Assembly: GCA_965216335.1 (NCBI GenBank)
Contig: OZ244154.1
Location: forward strand, 2,852,001-2,916,000
Direction: 5' to 3'
Source of the DNA: JAHEJE01 sp965216335
GTDB taxonomy: Bacteria; Pseudomonadota; Alphaproteobacteria; Rhizobiales; Aestuariivirgaceae
Length of the DNA: 64,000 nucleotides
Shown: piece by piece, positions 30,901 through 35,353 of the stretch
Layout: each line of letters begins with the position of its first letter
How positions within the stretch are numbered: position 1 is the stretch's first letter
Position numbers and translations under genes: made by a program
The notes under the pieces: model-generated
Told to the model about the DNA's origin: nothing
Seen by the model: the letters and a program-made list of their open reading frames with translations, nothing else
Databases searched by the model: none

Positions 30901-32624
30901 CCGATTTCACCGGCACTGACACTTTCACCGTGCTTGTCGACGATGGCAATGGCGGTACCGACACCGCGACGGTGACCATCACGGTCACGCCGGTGAACGA
31001 TGCCCCGGTGGCGACGGGTGATGCCCGGACGACCCCGGAAGACACGCCGGTCAGCGGTGCGGTCACCTCTACAGATGTTGACGGCGGTTCGCCGGTCTTC
31101 AGCCTCCGCAATGGCCCGAGCAATGGCTCCGTTACCGTCAACCCGGACGGCACCTACAGCTACACGCCGGAGCCCGATTTCACCGGCACTGACACTTTCA
31201 CCGTGCTTGTCGACGATGGCAATGGCGGTACCGACATCGCGACGGTGACCATCACGGTCACGCCGGTGAACGATGCCCCGGTGGCACAGGACGACGCCAA
31301 GACGACGCCGGAAGACACTCCAGTAAGCGGTGCTGTCACCTCCACGGACGTGGACGGCGGTTCGCCGGTCTTCAGCCTCCGCAATAGCCCGAGCAATGGC
31401 TCCGTTACCGTCAACCCGGACGGCACCTACAGCTACACGCCGGAGCCCGATTTCACCGGCACTGACACTTTCACCGTGCTTGTCGACGATGGCAATGGCG
31501 GTACCGACATTGCCAGGGTGACCATCACGGTCACGCCGGTGAACGATGCCCCGGTGGCACAGGACGATCTGTTCACCGTCGGCGAAAACGAAAGCGGCTC
31601 GGGATCGGTGGCCGGCAACGACTTCGACGTCGACGGCGACAGCCTGGCGTTTGCCCTTGAAAGTGCTCCGGCCATGGGCACACTGGTGTTCAATGCCGAT
31701 GGAACAATTACCTATACACCAAACCTGGACTACACGGGTGTCGACACATTCACCTACAGCATCGCTGATCCTTCGGGGTTGACGAGTCTGGCATCCGTAC
31801 AAATCGATGTCGTGCCATCCGGTGCCGCTTTCGTTGAGACGATGCTTGGCCGCGATGATCCTGTGGACCCGGTTCGGGATGCAGCCATTGTAGGCGCCAC
31901 AATCACCGCAGACGGCGTGATTGTGGACACGGTGAACCAGGTCAATTCGCTCAACAGCGTTGGTACGATAGGCGCCGATGGGGTGATTGTTGAAACGGCC
32001 AATGCCATCGAAAACCTAGACGGAACCGGCAGCATTGGTGAAACAATCGATGGTGTTTTGACCGCTTTGTCGGAAGACCGGGTGCGGGAGGTGCTGGAAT
32101 CATTCCAACTCCTGTACGGTCAGCAATTTGAGGCGCTGGAACCCGAAGGACTGTCCGGCTTTTCGCTTCGTCAGACAGTGGCGGCCGACACTTTGAACGA
32201 TGGAAGCATCCGTCAGGGCAATGTTGTGATTGATACATTGGTGCGTGAAGACCAGCTCTATGTTCAGGTTTCAGGGCACACCGATACGGCCGGCTCGGAG
32301 ATAGTGGAGTTCAGGTTCAAGCGCGATGACGGTCGGCCTTTGCCTGATTGGTTGCGTGCTACCCGGGGTGGCTTGCTGATTGGCCACAGGCCGGTCAATG
32401 TCGATGAGGTCACCGTATCTGTCACCGCTGTGTTCAATGACGGAACTGCACAAACAACGACGGTCCTGATTCAAGCCAGGTCAGGCGAGATCCAACTGGT
32501 TGAGAAAATGGCCGCTATGGACGTAGAGCATCGCGGCTTCGCCGGACAGTTGAGCGATAGCGAGATATCGCAAACCCAGGAGATCGATGCTCTTGCCGAC
32601 GCACTGAAGACTGGATACCGGTAG
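9996..32624 (+). CDS. Giant repetitive surface/secreted protein (7,542 aa) with DUF4347 domain and Ig/cadherin-like arrays
   Basis: There is no Sec signal peptide. The N-terminus carries an LEPR-like motif (LEQRIVFDAAA, residues 36-46). A DUF4347 domain (about 89-248) follows, with SHGEQG and a downstream YGCDF that contains the only cysteine I find in the protein. After it come a tandem-95-type Ig unit (about 450-540), a Calx-beta-like segment carrying a nidogen-like insert (about 545-880), a carbohydrate-binding or MAM-like sandwich (about 895-1050), and TSP3-like calcium-binding runs (DSDADGVSD, DGDGVVDRLDIDSDNDG; about 1177-1550). Diverse VNDAPVA-type repeats lead into 38 units of 110 aa (residues 2365-6544), 7 units of 91 aa and a degenerate eighth. 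The C-terminal ~270 residues are unique and contain no RTX nonapeptides. GAGGAGAG precedes the ATG. The Asp-rich, almost cysteine-free composition fits a type-1-like secreted adhesin, and the downstream TolC/HlyD-like genes probably export it. The ligand is unknown. Confidence 0.9.
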   Translation: MNKPFDWKNTSRLLGDTPDHSQFFDDLNSSSSLLALEQRIVFDAAAVATGTEVLAEATDPGSQSTTEPTDAAVEDLDAALSGVEASSSNEIVFIDAAVGGVQQFLESVPATAEVVLLEADRDGVEQIAQVLQDRTDLDAIHILSHGEQGKLFIGDDVLDAESMQGEHLDELTVIRNALSDTGDILIYGCDFTGGESGLEAAMLLGSITGADVAASSDLTGATALGGDWELETHIGSVETDELSAGNWDGLLIQRHDTTGLTQSLDFGTQGWTSNSYNETFTDVSGSGTNVQVNLTDTSALTSSAYESGSGFTGGEDGVLFMTTGFGSGSTTIEYNFTGTGVEEVGFDLFHINTNGSAGDMVTVRAVTNLGTVLNNPTITTAGANSTYSVSGNTLDATGTSTTASDMQAGFNFTAPGGETITRIEIVWQDYSGSTGGTHGLVIGNIDFDIVNVAPDAVDDNFVTAPDTAVSGSVATNDSDLNGDALSYSLGAGPSNGALSLNSDGSFTYTPNAGFIGTDTFTYIVDDGNGGTSTATATIVVDTITSGWSITGDTSVTEGAVAGYIVSLTETIPAGQTASVDLSLIDIDTSSADYDDFIAAVNTAVASRSDLTFDGTTLTYTAPSGGYTSSYNATGSTFVDISGTGTAMNIGDDASVLTNIGFGFDFYGTSYSQLYVSDNGYVTFGGPYGGGTTYINQDMSSGTAMGGLPGIAAYWDDLDPSAAGAIDVFAQTTGTPGNQQFIIQWNNLPIWGAAGADTGTFQLIFDEATGELRVNYPDVDFDGSGNDFGASATIAVQDGAGQATQHSFNSPGSVASGSSIVFAPVTGTMADLAISLGTVDDTTAEGAENYRIALSNTVNSALMAASSVDTTIVDNDVAAPVVDLDTTDPAPAAPSAFDDFESGTLTGGTGAWTSDWTFVDLGGGGTSSDVGVETKAGSQALFVQDDGVAVQRTVDLTNAETATLSFDYLRDGLDNSSDFIVLEVSTDGVNFTAIDTTTFVGPVSDGSFVTNYTADLTPYISSNTTIRFATSSSLGGSDKLYIDNLSITTTAVDPTSHSATYLTNSAPIPIASADTGITDADSPNMTSATITLTNPQTGDALSLLGSMPAGITATVNGTGDAVTLTGTASSADYAAAIELIGFATSGTVLIDRVIEVQVTDDDGIPSNIAISTISVEIDSDADGVSDINDIDDDNDGILDINEQALGFTTATTTLTYDAAASAAATQVNGQPVIILTDGDITVTITNNSGATISGSSVSTDSSSGTAESVRITITSASGTVYLDSIQFGDLDDFDQNQFVDAIALDQTGTWSNLGNANGTDAMVAYTNDAAGEAAATADTGETASFSTFQAAGAVSDILLNPASSVHDNYFATFNFDSLVDTFLLFGSDVVSPLDQVTYINFDTLVITYAFETMQDVDTDGDGVVDRLDIDSDNDGITGNVEAQTTAGYIAPSGTGAAMVDIDGDGLDDNYDADTTDTSSAASLGLTPVDTDGDGTADYLDTDSDNDGLTDTQEAGHGVSQATIDASADTDGDGLKDVVEGADANDGFDVNDENLDATDSSFLLADSDDDTNADGSNAVPTVTDLDYRDDQFRPIIDLNDDGTTLDRTWSDTFTEGDVPVSVTDTDADIIDGDDTSFPTLDLVLGGFTDTGSEIVTIGGTGFTYGTALFTTVTVGGTTFDVDYDGAESISFNRTGGGEMPEADIEALIRSITYEHTSEDPTAGDRTFSFVTSDGDANSNTAVSTITVVPVNDAPVATDNTNSVVEGATVSGNMITDDSGAGTDSDPEGDTLAVTEVNGATFTPGVPVVLASGAEVTLQADGSYTYNTNGQFDSLAVGATTTDSFTYTIDDGNGGTDTATVTITITGVNDAPLAADDVNTTDEDTTLTVNAASGLLANDNDVDGDTLTITDFTVDGTTYTPGAIVSLAEGDLTINADGSYTFVPAADYNGPVPVATYTVDDGNGGTDTATLTLTVTSVNDAPVANDDVVPVTEDIAVSGNVLTNDTDADGDTLTVIAASVDIDGDGTDDALAIGAPTLLSNAAGDPIGTITLNADGSFTFTPAPNYFGAVPSITYTASDGNGGTADADAELILGVITAVNDTPIIDLNSNATPGNADRDYAATFTEGDSPVGVTDTDADVKDFNEDDVDTMTIVVSGATDGASEELTIAGTTFDLSASTSFTVLFSGESLDVDYNAATGTITITESGGAAIDDPVWDALLPTIQYEHTSQAPTAGDRVFEFSVADQFGSISPFAYSTITVVPVNDAPVANDDTESGPEDALLSGNVVANDIDVDGDTLTVTEFIIGGTTYAPGTTVSLAEGDLTLNADGSFTFDPAADFNGAVPQVTYTITDGSITDTATLDITITPVNDAPVATDDANSTAEDTTLTVAAASGLLANDTDIDGDTLSVTDFTVGGSSYAAGATASLAEGDLTINADGSYTFVPATDYNGPVPVATYTVDDGNGGTDTATLTIAVTPVNDAPVATDDSNSTAEDTTLTVDAASGLLANDTDIDGDTLSVTGFTVGGSSYAAGATASLAEGDLTINADGSYTFVPAADYNGPVPVATYTVDDGNGGTDTATLTIAVTPVNDAPVAVDDSNSTAEDTTLTVAAASGLLANDSDVDGDTLSVTDFTVGGSSYAAGATASLAEGDLTINADGSYTFVPATDYNGPVPAATYTVDDGNGGTDTATLTIAVTPVNDAPVATDDANSTAEDTTLTVAAASGLLANDTDIDGDTLSVTDFTVGGSSYAAGATASLAEGDLTINADGSYTFVPATDYNGPVPVATYTVDDGNGGTDTATLTIAVTPVNDAPVATDDANSTAEDTTLTVDAASGLLANDTDIDGDTLSITGFTVDGSSYAAGATASLAEGDLTINADGSYSFVPATDYNGPVPVATYTVDDGNGGTDTATLTIAVTPVNDAPVATDDANSTAEDTTLTVDAASGLLANDSDVDGDILSVTDFTVGGSSYAAGATASLAEGDLTINADGSYTFVPAPSYNGPVPVATYTVDDGNGGTDTATLALTVGAVNDAPVAVDDANSTAEDTTLTVDAASGLLSNDSDVDGDTLSVTGFTVDGSSYAAGATASLAEGNLTINADGSYTFVPAADYNGPVPVATYTVDDGNGGTDTATLTIAVTPVNDAPVATDDANSTAEDTTLTVAAASGLLANDTDIDGDTLSVTDFTVGGSSYAAGATASLAEGDLTINADGSYTFVPATDYNGPVPVATYTVDDGNGGTDTATLTIAVTPVNDAPVAADDSNSTVEDTTLTVDAASGLLSNDSDVDGDTLSVTGFTVGGSSYAAGATASLAEGDLTINADGSYTFVPATDYNGPVPVATYTVDDGNGGTDTATLTIAVTPVNDAPVAADDSNSTVEDTTLTVDAASGLLSNDSDVDGDTLSVTGFTVGGSSYAAGATASLAEGDLTINADGSYTFVPATDYNGPVPVATYTVDDGNGGTDTATLTIAVTPVNDAPVATDDSNSTAEDTTLTVDAASGLLANDSDVDGDTLSVTDFTVGGSSYAAGATASLAEGDLTINADGSYTFVPAADYNGPVPVATYTVDDGNGGTDTATLTIAVTPVNDAPVATDDANSTAEDTTLTVAAASGLLANDTDIDGDTLSVTDFTVGGSSYAAGATASLAEGDLTINADGSYTFVPATDYNGPVPVATYTVDDGNGGTDTATLTIAVTPVNDAPVATDDANSTAEDTTLTVDAASGLLANDTDIDGDTLSITGFTVDGSSYAAGATASLAEGDLTINADGSYSFVPATDYNGPVPVATYTVDDGNGGTDTATLTIAVTPVNDAPVATDDSNSTAEDTTLTVDAASGLLANDTDIDGDTLSVTGFTVGGSSYAAGATASLAEGDLTINADGSYTFVPATDYNGPVPVATYTVDDGNGGTDTATLTIAVTPVNDAPVATDDSNSTAEDTTLTVDAASGLLANDSDVDGDTLSVTGFTVDGSSYAAGATASLAEGNLTINADGSYTFVPATDYNGPVPVATYTVDDGNGGTDTATLTIAVTPVNDAPVATDDANSTAEDTTLTVAAASGLLANDTDIDGDTLSVTDFTVGGSSYAAGATASLAEGDLTINADGSYTFVPAADYNGPVPVATYTVDDGNGGTDTATLTIAVTPVNDAPVATDDANSTAEDTTLTVDAASGLLANDSDVDGDILSVTGFTVDGSSYAAGATASLAEGDLTINADGSYSFVPAMDYNGPVPVATYTVDDGNGGTDTATLTIAVTPVNDAPVATDDANSTAEDTTLTVDAASGLLANDSDVDGDILSVTDFTVGGSSYAAGATASLAEGDLTINADGSYTFVPAPSYNGPVPVATYTVDDGNGGTDTATLALTVGAVNDAPVAVDDANSTAEDTTLTVDAASGLLSNDSDVDGDTLSVTGFTVDGSSYAAGATASLAEGNLTINADGSYTFVPAADYNGPVPVATYTVDDGNGGTDTATLTIAVTPVNDAPVATDDANSTAEDTTLTVAAASGLLANDTDIDGDTLSVTDFTVGGSSYAAGATASLAEGDLTINADGSYTFVPATDYNGPVPVATYTVDDGNGGTDTATLTIAVTPVNDAPVAADDSNSTVEDTTLTVDAASGLLSNDSDVDGDTLSVTGFTVGGSSYAAGATASLAEGDLTINADGSYTFVPATDYNGPVPVATYTVDDGNGGTDTATLTIAVTPVNDAPVAADDSNSTVEDTTLTVDAASGLLSNDSDVDGDTLSVTGFTVGGSSYAAGATASLAEGDLTINADGSYTFVPATDYNGPVPVATYTVDDGNGGTDTATLTIAVTPVNDAPVATDDSNSTAEDTTLTVDAASGLLANDSDVDGDTLSVTDFTVGGSSYAAGATASLAEGDLTINADGSYTFVPAADYNGPVPVATYTVDDGNGGTDTATLTIAVTPVNDAPVATDDANSTAEDTTLTVAAASGLLANDTDIDGDTLSVTDFTVGGSSYAAGATASLAEGDLTINADGSYTFVPATDYNGPVPVATYTVDDGNGGTDTATLTIAVTPVNDAPVATDDANSTAEDTTLTVAAASGLLANDTDIDGDTLSITGFTVDGSSYAAGATASLAEGDLTINADGSYSFVPATDYNGPVPVATYTVDDGNGGTDTATLTIAVTPVNDAPVATDDSNSTAEDTTLTVDAASGLLANDTDIDGDTLSVTDFTVGGSSYAAGATASLAEGDLTINADGSYTFVPATDYNGPVPVATYTVDDGNGGTDTATLTIAVTPVNDAPVATDDANSTAEDTTLTVDAASGLLANDTDIDGDTLSITGFTVDGSSYAAGATASLAEGDLTINADGSYSFVPATDYNGPVPVATYTVDDGNGGTDTATLTIAVTPVNDAPVAADDSNSTAEDTTLTVDAASGLLANDSDVDGDTLSVTGFTVGGSSYAAGATASLAEGDLTINADGSYTFVPATDYNGPVPVATYTVDDGNGGTDTATLTIAVTPVNDAPVATDDSNSTAEDTTLTVAAASGLLANDSDIDGDTLSVTGFTVDGSSYAAGATASLAEGDLTINADGSYTFVPAPSYNGPVPVATYTVDDGNGGTDTATLALTVGAVNDAPVATDDSNSTAEDTTLTVAAASGLLANDTDIDGDTLSVTDFTVGGSSYAAGATASLAEGDLTINADGSYTFVPAADYNGPVPVATYTVDDGNGGTDTATLTIAVTPVNDAPVAVDDSNSTAEDTTLTVAAASGLLANDSDVDGDTLSVTGFTVDGSSYAAGATASLAEGDLTINADGSYTFVPATDYNGPVPAATYTVDDGNGGTDTATLTIAVTPVNDAPVATDDANSTAEDTTLTVAAASGLLANDTDIDGDTLSVTDFTVGGSSYAAGATASLAEGDLTINADGSYTFVPATDYNGPVPVATYTVDDGNGGTDTATLTIAVTPVNDAPVATDDANSTAEDTTLTVDAASGLLANDTDIDGDTLSITGFTVDGSSYAAGATASLAEGDLTINADGSYSFVPATDYNGPVPVATYTVDDGNGGTDTATLTIAVTPVNDAPVAADDSNSTAEDTTLTVDAASGLLANDTDIDGDTLSVTGFTVGGSSYAAGATASLAEGDLTINADGSYSFVPATDYNGPVPVATYTVDDGNGGTDTATLTIAVTPVNDAPVAADDSNSTAEDTTLTVDAASGLLANDSDVDGDTLSITGFTVDGSSYAAGATASLAEGDLTINADGSYSFVPATDYNGPVPVATYTVDDGNGGTDTATLTIAVTPVNDAPVATDDANSTAEDTTLTVDAASGLLANDTDIDGDTLSITGFTVDGSSYAAGATASLAEGDLTINADGSYSFVPATDYNGPVPVATYTVDDGNGGTDTATLTIAVTPVNDAPVATDDSNSTAEDTTLTVDAASGLLANDTDIDGDTLSVTDFTVGGSSYAAGATASLAEGDLTINADGSYSFVPATDYNGPVPAATYTVDDGNGGTDTATLTIAVTPVNDAPVATDDANSTAEDTTLTVDAASGLLANDTDIDGDTLSITGFTVDGSSYAAGATASLAEGDLTINADGSYSFVPATDYNGPVPAATYTVDDGNGGTDTATLTIAVTVVNNAPVATDDAQTTTEDTSVSGTVTSTDVDGDPLITTLDSGPSNGSAIVNPDGTYSYTPEPDFIGTDSFTVLVDDGNGGTDIATVTITVTPVNDAPVATDDARTTPEDTPVSGVVTSTDVDGDALTASLDSGPSNGSVTVNPDGTYSYTPDPDFTGTDSFTVLIDDGNGGTDTATVTITVTPVNDAPVATGDARTTPEDTPVSGAVTSTDVDGGSPVFSLRNGPSNGSVTVNPDGTYSYTPEPDFTGTDTFTVLVDDGNGGTDIATVTITVTPVNDAPVAQDDAKTTPEDTPVSGAVTSTDVDGDTLIATLDSGPSNGSVTVNPDGTYSYTPDPDFTGTDSFTVLVDDGNGGTDIATVTITVTPVNDAPVATGDARTTPEDTPVNGVVTSTDVDGGSPVFSLRNSPSNGSVTVNPDGTYSYTPEPDFTGTDTFTVLVDDGNGGTDTATVTITVTPVNDAPVATGDARTTPEDTPVSGAVTSTDVDGGSPVFSLRNGPSNGSVTVNPDGTYSYTPEPDFTGTDTFTVLVDDGNGGTDIATVTITVTPVNDAPVAQDDAKTTPEDTPVSGAVTSTDVDGGSPVFSLRNSPSNGSVTVNPDGTYSYTPEPDFTGTDTFTVLVDDGNGGTDIARVTITVTPVNDAPVAQDDLFTVGENESGSGSVAGNDFDVDGDSLAFALESAPAMGTLVFNADGTITYTPNLDYTGVDTFTYSIADPSGLTSLASVQIDVVPSGAAFVETMLGRDDPVDPVRDAAIVGATITADGVIVDTVNQVNSLNSVGTIGADGVIVETANAIENLDGTGSIGETIDGVLTALSEDRVREVLESFQLLYGQQFEALEPEGLSGFSLRQTVAADTLNDGSIRQGNVVIDTLVREDQLYVQVSGHTDTAGSEIVEFRFKRDDGRPLPDWLRATRGGLLIGHRPVNVDEVTVSVTAVFNDGTAQTTTVLIQARSGEIQLVEKMAAMDVEHRGFAGQLSDSEISQTQEIDALADALKTGYR
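18735..20930 (+). repeat. Higher-order duplicated block, copy A (about 2.2 kb)
   Basis: Read line by line, this stretch shows no difference from 22695-24890, which lies exactly 3,960 bases (12 units) downstream. The first mismatch to the left is at 18734 (T against C at 22694). To the right, a serine codon switches from TCC to AGC at about 20931-20933. Beyond that the copies stay close to about 21360 with a few blocks of differences. Confidence 0.85.
22695..24890 (+). repeat. Higher-order duplicated block, copy B (about 2.2 kb)
   Basis: This is the second copy of the block at 18735-20930, displaced by exactly 12 repeat units and in the same reading frame. Silent positions are shared too, so the event is recent compared with the divergence between neighbouring units. 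Unequal crossing-over, gene conversion or an assembly duplication would all give this picture. Confidence 0.85.
29628..31538 (+). repeat. 273-bp tandem array, 7 in-frame units
   Basis: Units of 91 residues start at 29628, 29901, 30174, 30447, 30720, 30993 and 31266. They carry the pattern VNDAPVA, TTPEDTPVSG, TSTDVDG, GPSNGSVTVNPDGTYSYTP and DFTGTD. An eighth, more diverged unit follows at about 31539-31815. Units alternate between DGDxLxxxLDSGPSNG and DGGSPVFSLRNGPSNG variants, and several copies are nearly identical in DNA. The family is the same tandem-95/VCBS-like fold class as the 330-bp array but 19 residues shorter. Confidence 0.92.
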
Positions 32625-32771
32625 CGAGGTTACGTCAGGGTGATGAAATACACGATTTGCGGGAAATTTTGAAAATTACACCCGAATAAGTTGAATTAAT
32701 GGGAGTGAGCTGTTAAAAACTTGTCAACATTGCAAAGAAAATCATGCCTGCGCTCCAAAGTTGAAACAGGG

Positions 32772-32797
32772 TATACTCTCCACGAATCAGTGATTCG
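32772..32797. promoter_or_regulatory. -10-like TATACT followed by a perfect palindrome, upstream of the TolC-like gene
   Basis: TATACT (32772-32777) resembles a -10 box, although no good -35 lies 16-18 bases before it. Five bases later CGAATCA and TGATTCG (32783-32789 and 32791-32797) form a perfect dyad around a single G, where transcription would begin. It lies 35 bases before the preferred start of the TolC-like gene. This suggests that the exporter genes can be transcribed and controlled separately from the giant gene. Confidence 0.35.
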
Positions 32798-32832
32798 AAC
32801 TCGTGCGTGGGGCAGTCGTGCATTTGGTGGGG

Positions 32833-34404
32833 ATGAGGCACCTGAAGGGTGTGGCAGGAAGTTGGGCTGGCTTGCGCCGGACAATATGTGCTTGCTTCAT
32901 GCTTGGAGTAGCCGCTTGCACAGTCGTTCCCGAACCGTTCGACGAAGTCTCCGTAGCTCAGTTCGCAGCCCGCAATCTCGAGGCGGTTACCGAAAATCAG
33001 GAAAAGGTTGCCGGCAAGATTGATTTGTACGAGGCGATGGCTCGCGCCTTGAAGTACAATCTCGACTACAAAGTCGAGTTGATGGAAAAAGCTCTCAAGA
33101 TCAAGAGCTTAGATCTTGCTCACTACAAGATGCTGCCGGACCTTGTTGCAGGAAGTGGTTATGCCGGGCGAAGCAATTTCTCCGGTGGGAACAGCCGCCT
33201 GCTAAGCGGCAAGGGACTGTTTCAGGACAATGGTGATCTGGGAACCGAGAGCCTGCAGTCATCGACATCGCAGGAACGCGACATTCTTAGTGCCGATGTA
33301 AGGTTCACCTGGAACGTTTTGGATTTCGGCCTGTCCTATGTGCGCGCCAAACAGGCGGCGGACGAGGTGCTGATTGCCGGTCAGCTGAAGCGCAAGGTGA
33401 TCAACCGGGTGATTGAAGATGTGCGCACCGCCTATTGGAGGGCAGTCAGCTACGAACGGCTGATCCGCAAGCTTCGTCGACTGGATGGCCGCGTGCGGCA
33501 AGCGCTGGCGAACACCCGCGCGCTGTACAAGAACCGCGATACCTCGTTGATCACCGTACTGACCTACGAACGCGAACTGGTTGAGATCAAGAGAGAGCTT
33601 CAGCGTCTGGAAGCGGACCTCAGCGTTGCCAAGTCGCAACTGGCGGCATTGATGAACCTGCCTCCGGACACGAAATACACGCTGGTCCACAACAAGCGCC
33701 ACTCCAGATCTCTCAAATTGCGGCAGCACCCCAAGGACATGATCGCCAGCGCCCTGCGCAAACGCCCCGAGTTGCGGGAAATGCAGTATCGTTTGCGGAT
33801 CAACGAAAAAGAGGCCGACGCAGCATTGCTGGAGTTGCTGCCCAGTCTGCAGGCGTATGCCGGAGCCAATTATGACAGCAACGATTTCCTGTTCAATCAG
33901 CATTGGTTGAGTTGGGGGTCGAAGGTCAGCTGGAATCTGCTCAACGTATTTAGATATCCGGCGCGCAAGAATGTTGTACAGGCACAGGACGACCTGTTGC
34001 GCCAGCGTGCGTTGGCTTTGACGATGGCCATCATGACACAGGTCCATGTCAGCCGTGTCCGGTTCAAGCAGAACCGCAAGCAGCTTCTGACCGCGGCGGA
34101 GTTCTACAACGTTCAGGCGAGGTTGTTGAAACAGATCAGAACCGAAGCCGCCGCAGACCGGGTGAGTGAACAAACTCTCATCCGTGAGGAAATGAACATG
34201 CTTGTTGCGGATGTGAAGTATGACATCGCCTTCGCCGATCTGCACAACGCGTTTGCCAATGTCTATGCCTCGCTCGGCGTCGATCCTTATCCCGCAGATG
34301 GTTTGGACACATCCTTGAGCGTCAAACAGCTCAAGGGTGTGTTGCGCAAACTGTGGATCGAGCGCGGTGACTACTCGCAAGCCAGAAAGCTCGCCGCCAA
34401 ATAA
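32833..34404 (+). CDS. TolC-like outer-membrane efflux lipoprotein
   Basis: The 523-aa product resembles the outer-membrane channel of type 1 secretion and efflux systems. A lipoprotein signal is seen, with hydrophobic CFMLGVAAC ending in the lipobox VAAC and the lipidated cysteine at residue 29. Two OEP-type halves follow, each with long helical hairpins (residues about 160-270 and 370-470) and beta segments. ADVRFTWNVLDFGLSYVRAKQAAD is the typical strand-to-helix transition, and WNLLNVFRYPARKN is its second-half equivalent. An in-frame GTG at 32803 would add 10 residues; ATG 32833 gives a normal signal peptide. The gene starts about 208 bases after the giant gene and is followed by three adaptor-like genes. 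It probably forms the outer-membrane exit duct of that exporter. Confidence 0.85.
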   Translation: MRHLKGVAGSWAGLRRTICACFMLGVAACTVVPEPFDEVSVAQFAARNLEAVTENQEKVAGKIDLYEAMARALKYNLDYKVELMEKALKIKSLDLAHYKMLPDLVAGSGYAGRSNFSGGNSRLLSGKGLFQDNGDLGTESLQSSTSQERDILSADVRFTWNVLDFGLSYVRAKQAADEVLIAGQLKRKVINRVIEDVRTAYWRAVSYERLIRKLRRLDGRVRQALANTRALYKNRDTSLITVLTYERELVEIKRELQRLEADLSVAKSQLAALMNLPPDTKYTLVHNKRHSRSLKLRQHPKDMIASALRKRPELREMQYRLRINEKEADAALLELLPSLQAYAGANYDSNDFLFNQHWLSWGSKVSWNLLNVFRYPARKNVVQAQDDLLRQRALALTMAIMTQVHVSRVRFKQNRKQLLTAAEFYNVQARLLKQIRTEAAADRVSEQTLIREEMNMLVADVKYDIAFADLHNAFANVYASLGVDPYPADGLDTSLSVKQLKGVLRKLWIERGDYSQARKLAAK

Positions 34405-34580
34405 AATTTCAGGCTGTTTTGCACCAGTTTGATCGCTCTCATTAACTTTTCCGAAAGGAATAGGGTGGGAAATTGGGTGGTGTGGGCCTTCAGGCGTCTT
34501 CTTCGTGTAATTTCTGAACCTCGAGATAAATGCAGGGAAGCCTCAGACGAATGTACAACCTTTTGTTGTGAGCGAGGAAG

Positions 34581-35351
34581 ATGCACTCCAGGGTGCCGAG
34601 ATTCATTGTGCCGGCTGCGTTGTCTGCCGGACTCTGCTTTGTGGCCCTGGGTGCTGGCGCAGATGCGGCCGATACTCAGGCCCAGGAATTGCCGGTACGT
34701 GGCGTCGTCAGGCCGGTACAGCAAGCCGTCATAGCCACCGACCTGTTTGCGCAGGTCGCGAAGTTGCCGTTCAAAGAAGGCGAAGGCTTTTCCCAAGGCG
34801 ACTTGCTGATCGAGTTCAACTGTACCGGCTACCGGGCGCAGAAAAAGGCCGCTGAAGCAGAACACCGAGCCAGCCAGCTCGAGTATCAGAACCAGAAGGT
34901 GCTCGCAAAGCACAAGGCTATTGGCCGGCATGAACTGGAGATCGCGGCAACCAAGGTATCAGCCAGCGCCGCAAAGGTTGAGGAGCTGGCGAGCAGGACG
35001 GCGCAATGCCGCATCGCTGCACCGTTCTCCGGCAGAGTTGCCACTTTGTCGGTCAATCAATACGAAATGCCTGCCGCCGGAAGTCCGCTCGTAACGATCA
35101 TCGACGACAATGCTTTTGAGATCGAACTGATCGTGCCCTCCCAATGGTTGAACTGGCTCACCGTCAGTGGACGCTTCGCATTCGAGGTGGATGAAACCCG
35201 GCAGGTGTTGCAGGCCACGATCAGCCGCTTCGGTGCTGCGGTTGATCCGGTCAGTCAAACCATCACGGTGATCGGCAAGTTTGACAGTCATCCGCAGGGC
35301 GTGAAGGCGGGCATGAGCGGCATGGCACACTTCGCGATTCCGGAAGGCTAG
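34581..35351 (+). CDS. Periplasmic adaptor (HlyD/membrane fusion protein family)
   Basis: The 256-aa product has a signal peptide (hydrophobic run IVPAALSAGLCFVALGAG, cleavage plausible after ADAA). A barrel-sandwich lipoyl-like half (VIATDLFAQVAKLPFKEGEGFSQGD) is followed by a short helical hairpin (about residues 85-135). The second lipoyl half (CRIAAPFSGRVATLSV) and a beta-barrel region end with GVKAGMSGMAHF. It is short for an adaptor because the hairpin is short and the membrane-proximal domain is small. GAGGAAG precedes the ATG. The stop lies 2 bases before the next gene, so the two are co-translated. In context it should bridge the inner-membrane parts to the TolC-like channel. Confidence 0.82.
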   Translation: MHSRVPRFIVPAALSAGLCFVALGAGADAADTQAQELPVRGVVRPVQQAVIATDLFAQVAKLPFKEGEGFSQGDLLIEFNCTGYRAQKKAAEAEHRASQLEYQNQKVLAKHKAIGRHELEIAATKVSASAAKVEELASRTAQCRIAAPFSGRVATLSVNQYEMPAAGSPLVTIIDDNAFEIELIVPSQWLNWLTVSGRFAFEVDETRQVLQATISRFGAAVDPVSQTITVIGKFDSHPQGVKAGMSGMAHFAIPEG

Positions 35352-35353
35352 CC

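Noticed and set aside
30546..31802. 418-aa minus-strand open frame over the 273-bp array
   Set aside because: It is antisense to in-frame repeats; its own repetition follows the sense unit length and composition.
9996..32624. Possible RTX (GGxGxDxUx) toxin or adhesin
   Set aside because: No run of RTX nonapeptides was seen; calcium-type motifs are TSP3-like only.
33259..34380. 373-aa minus-strand frame over the TolC-like gene
   Set aside because: The sense product has a lipobox and OEP-type halves; the antisense frame has no recognisable domain.
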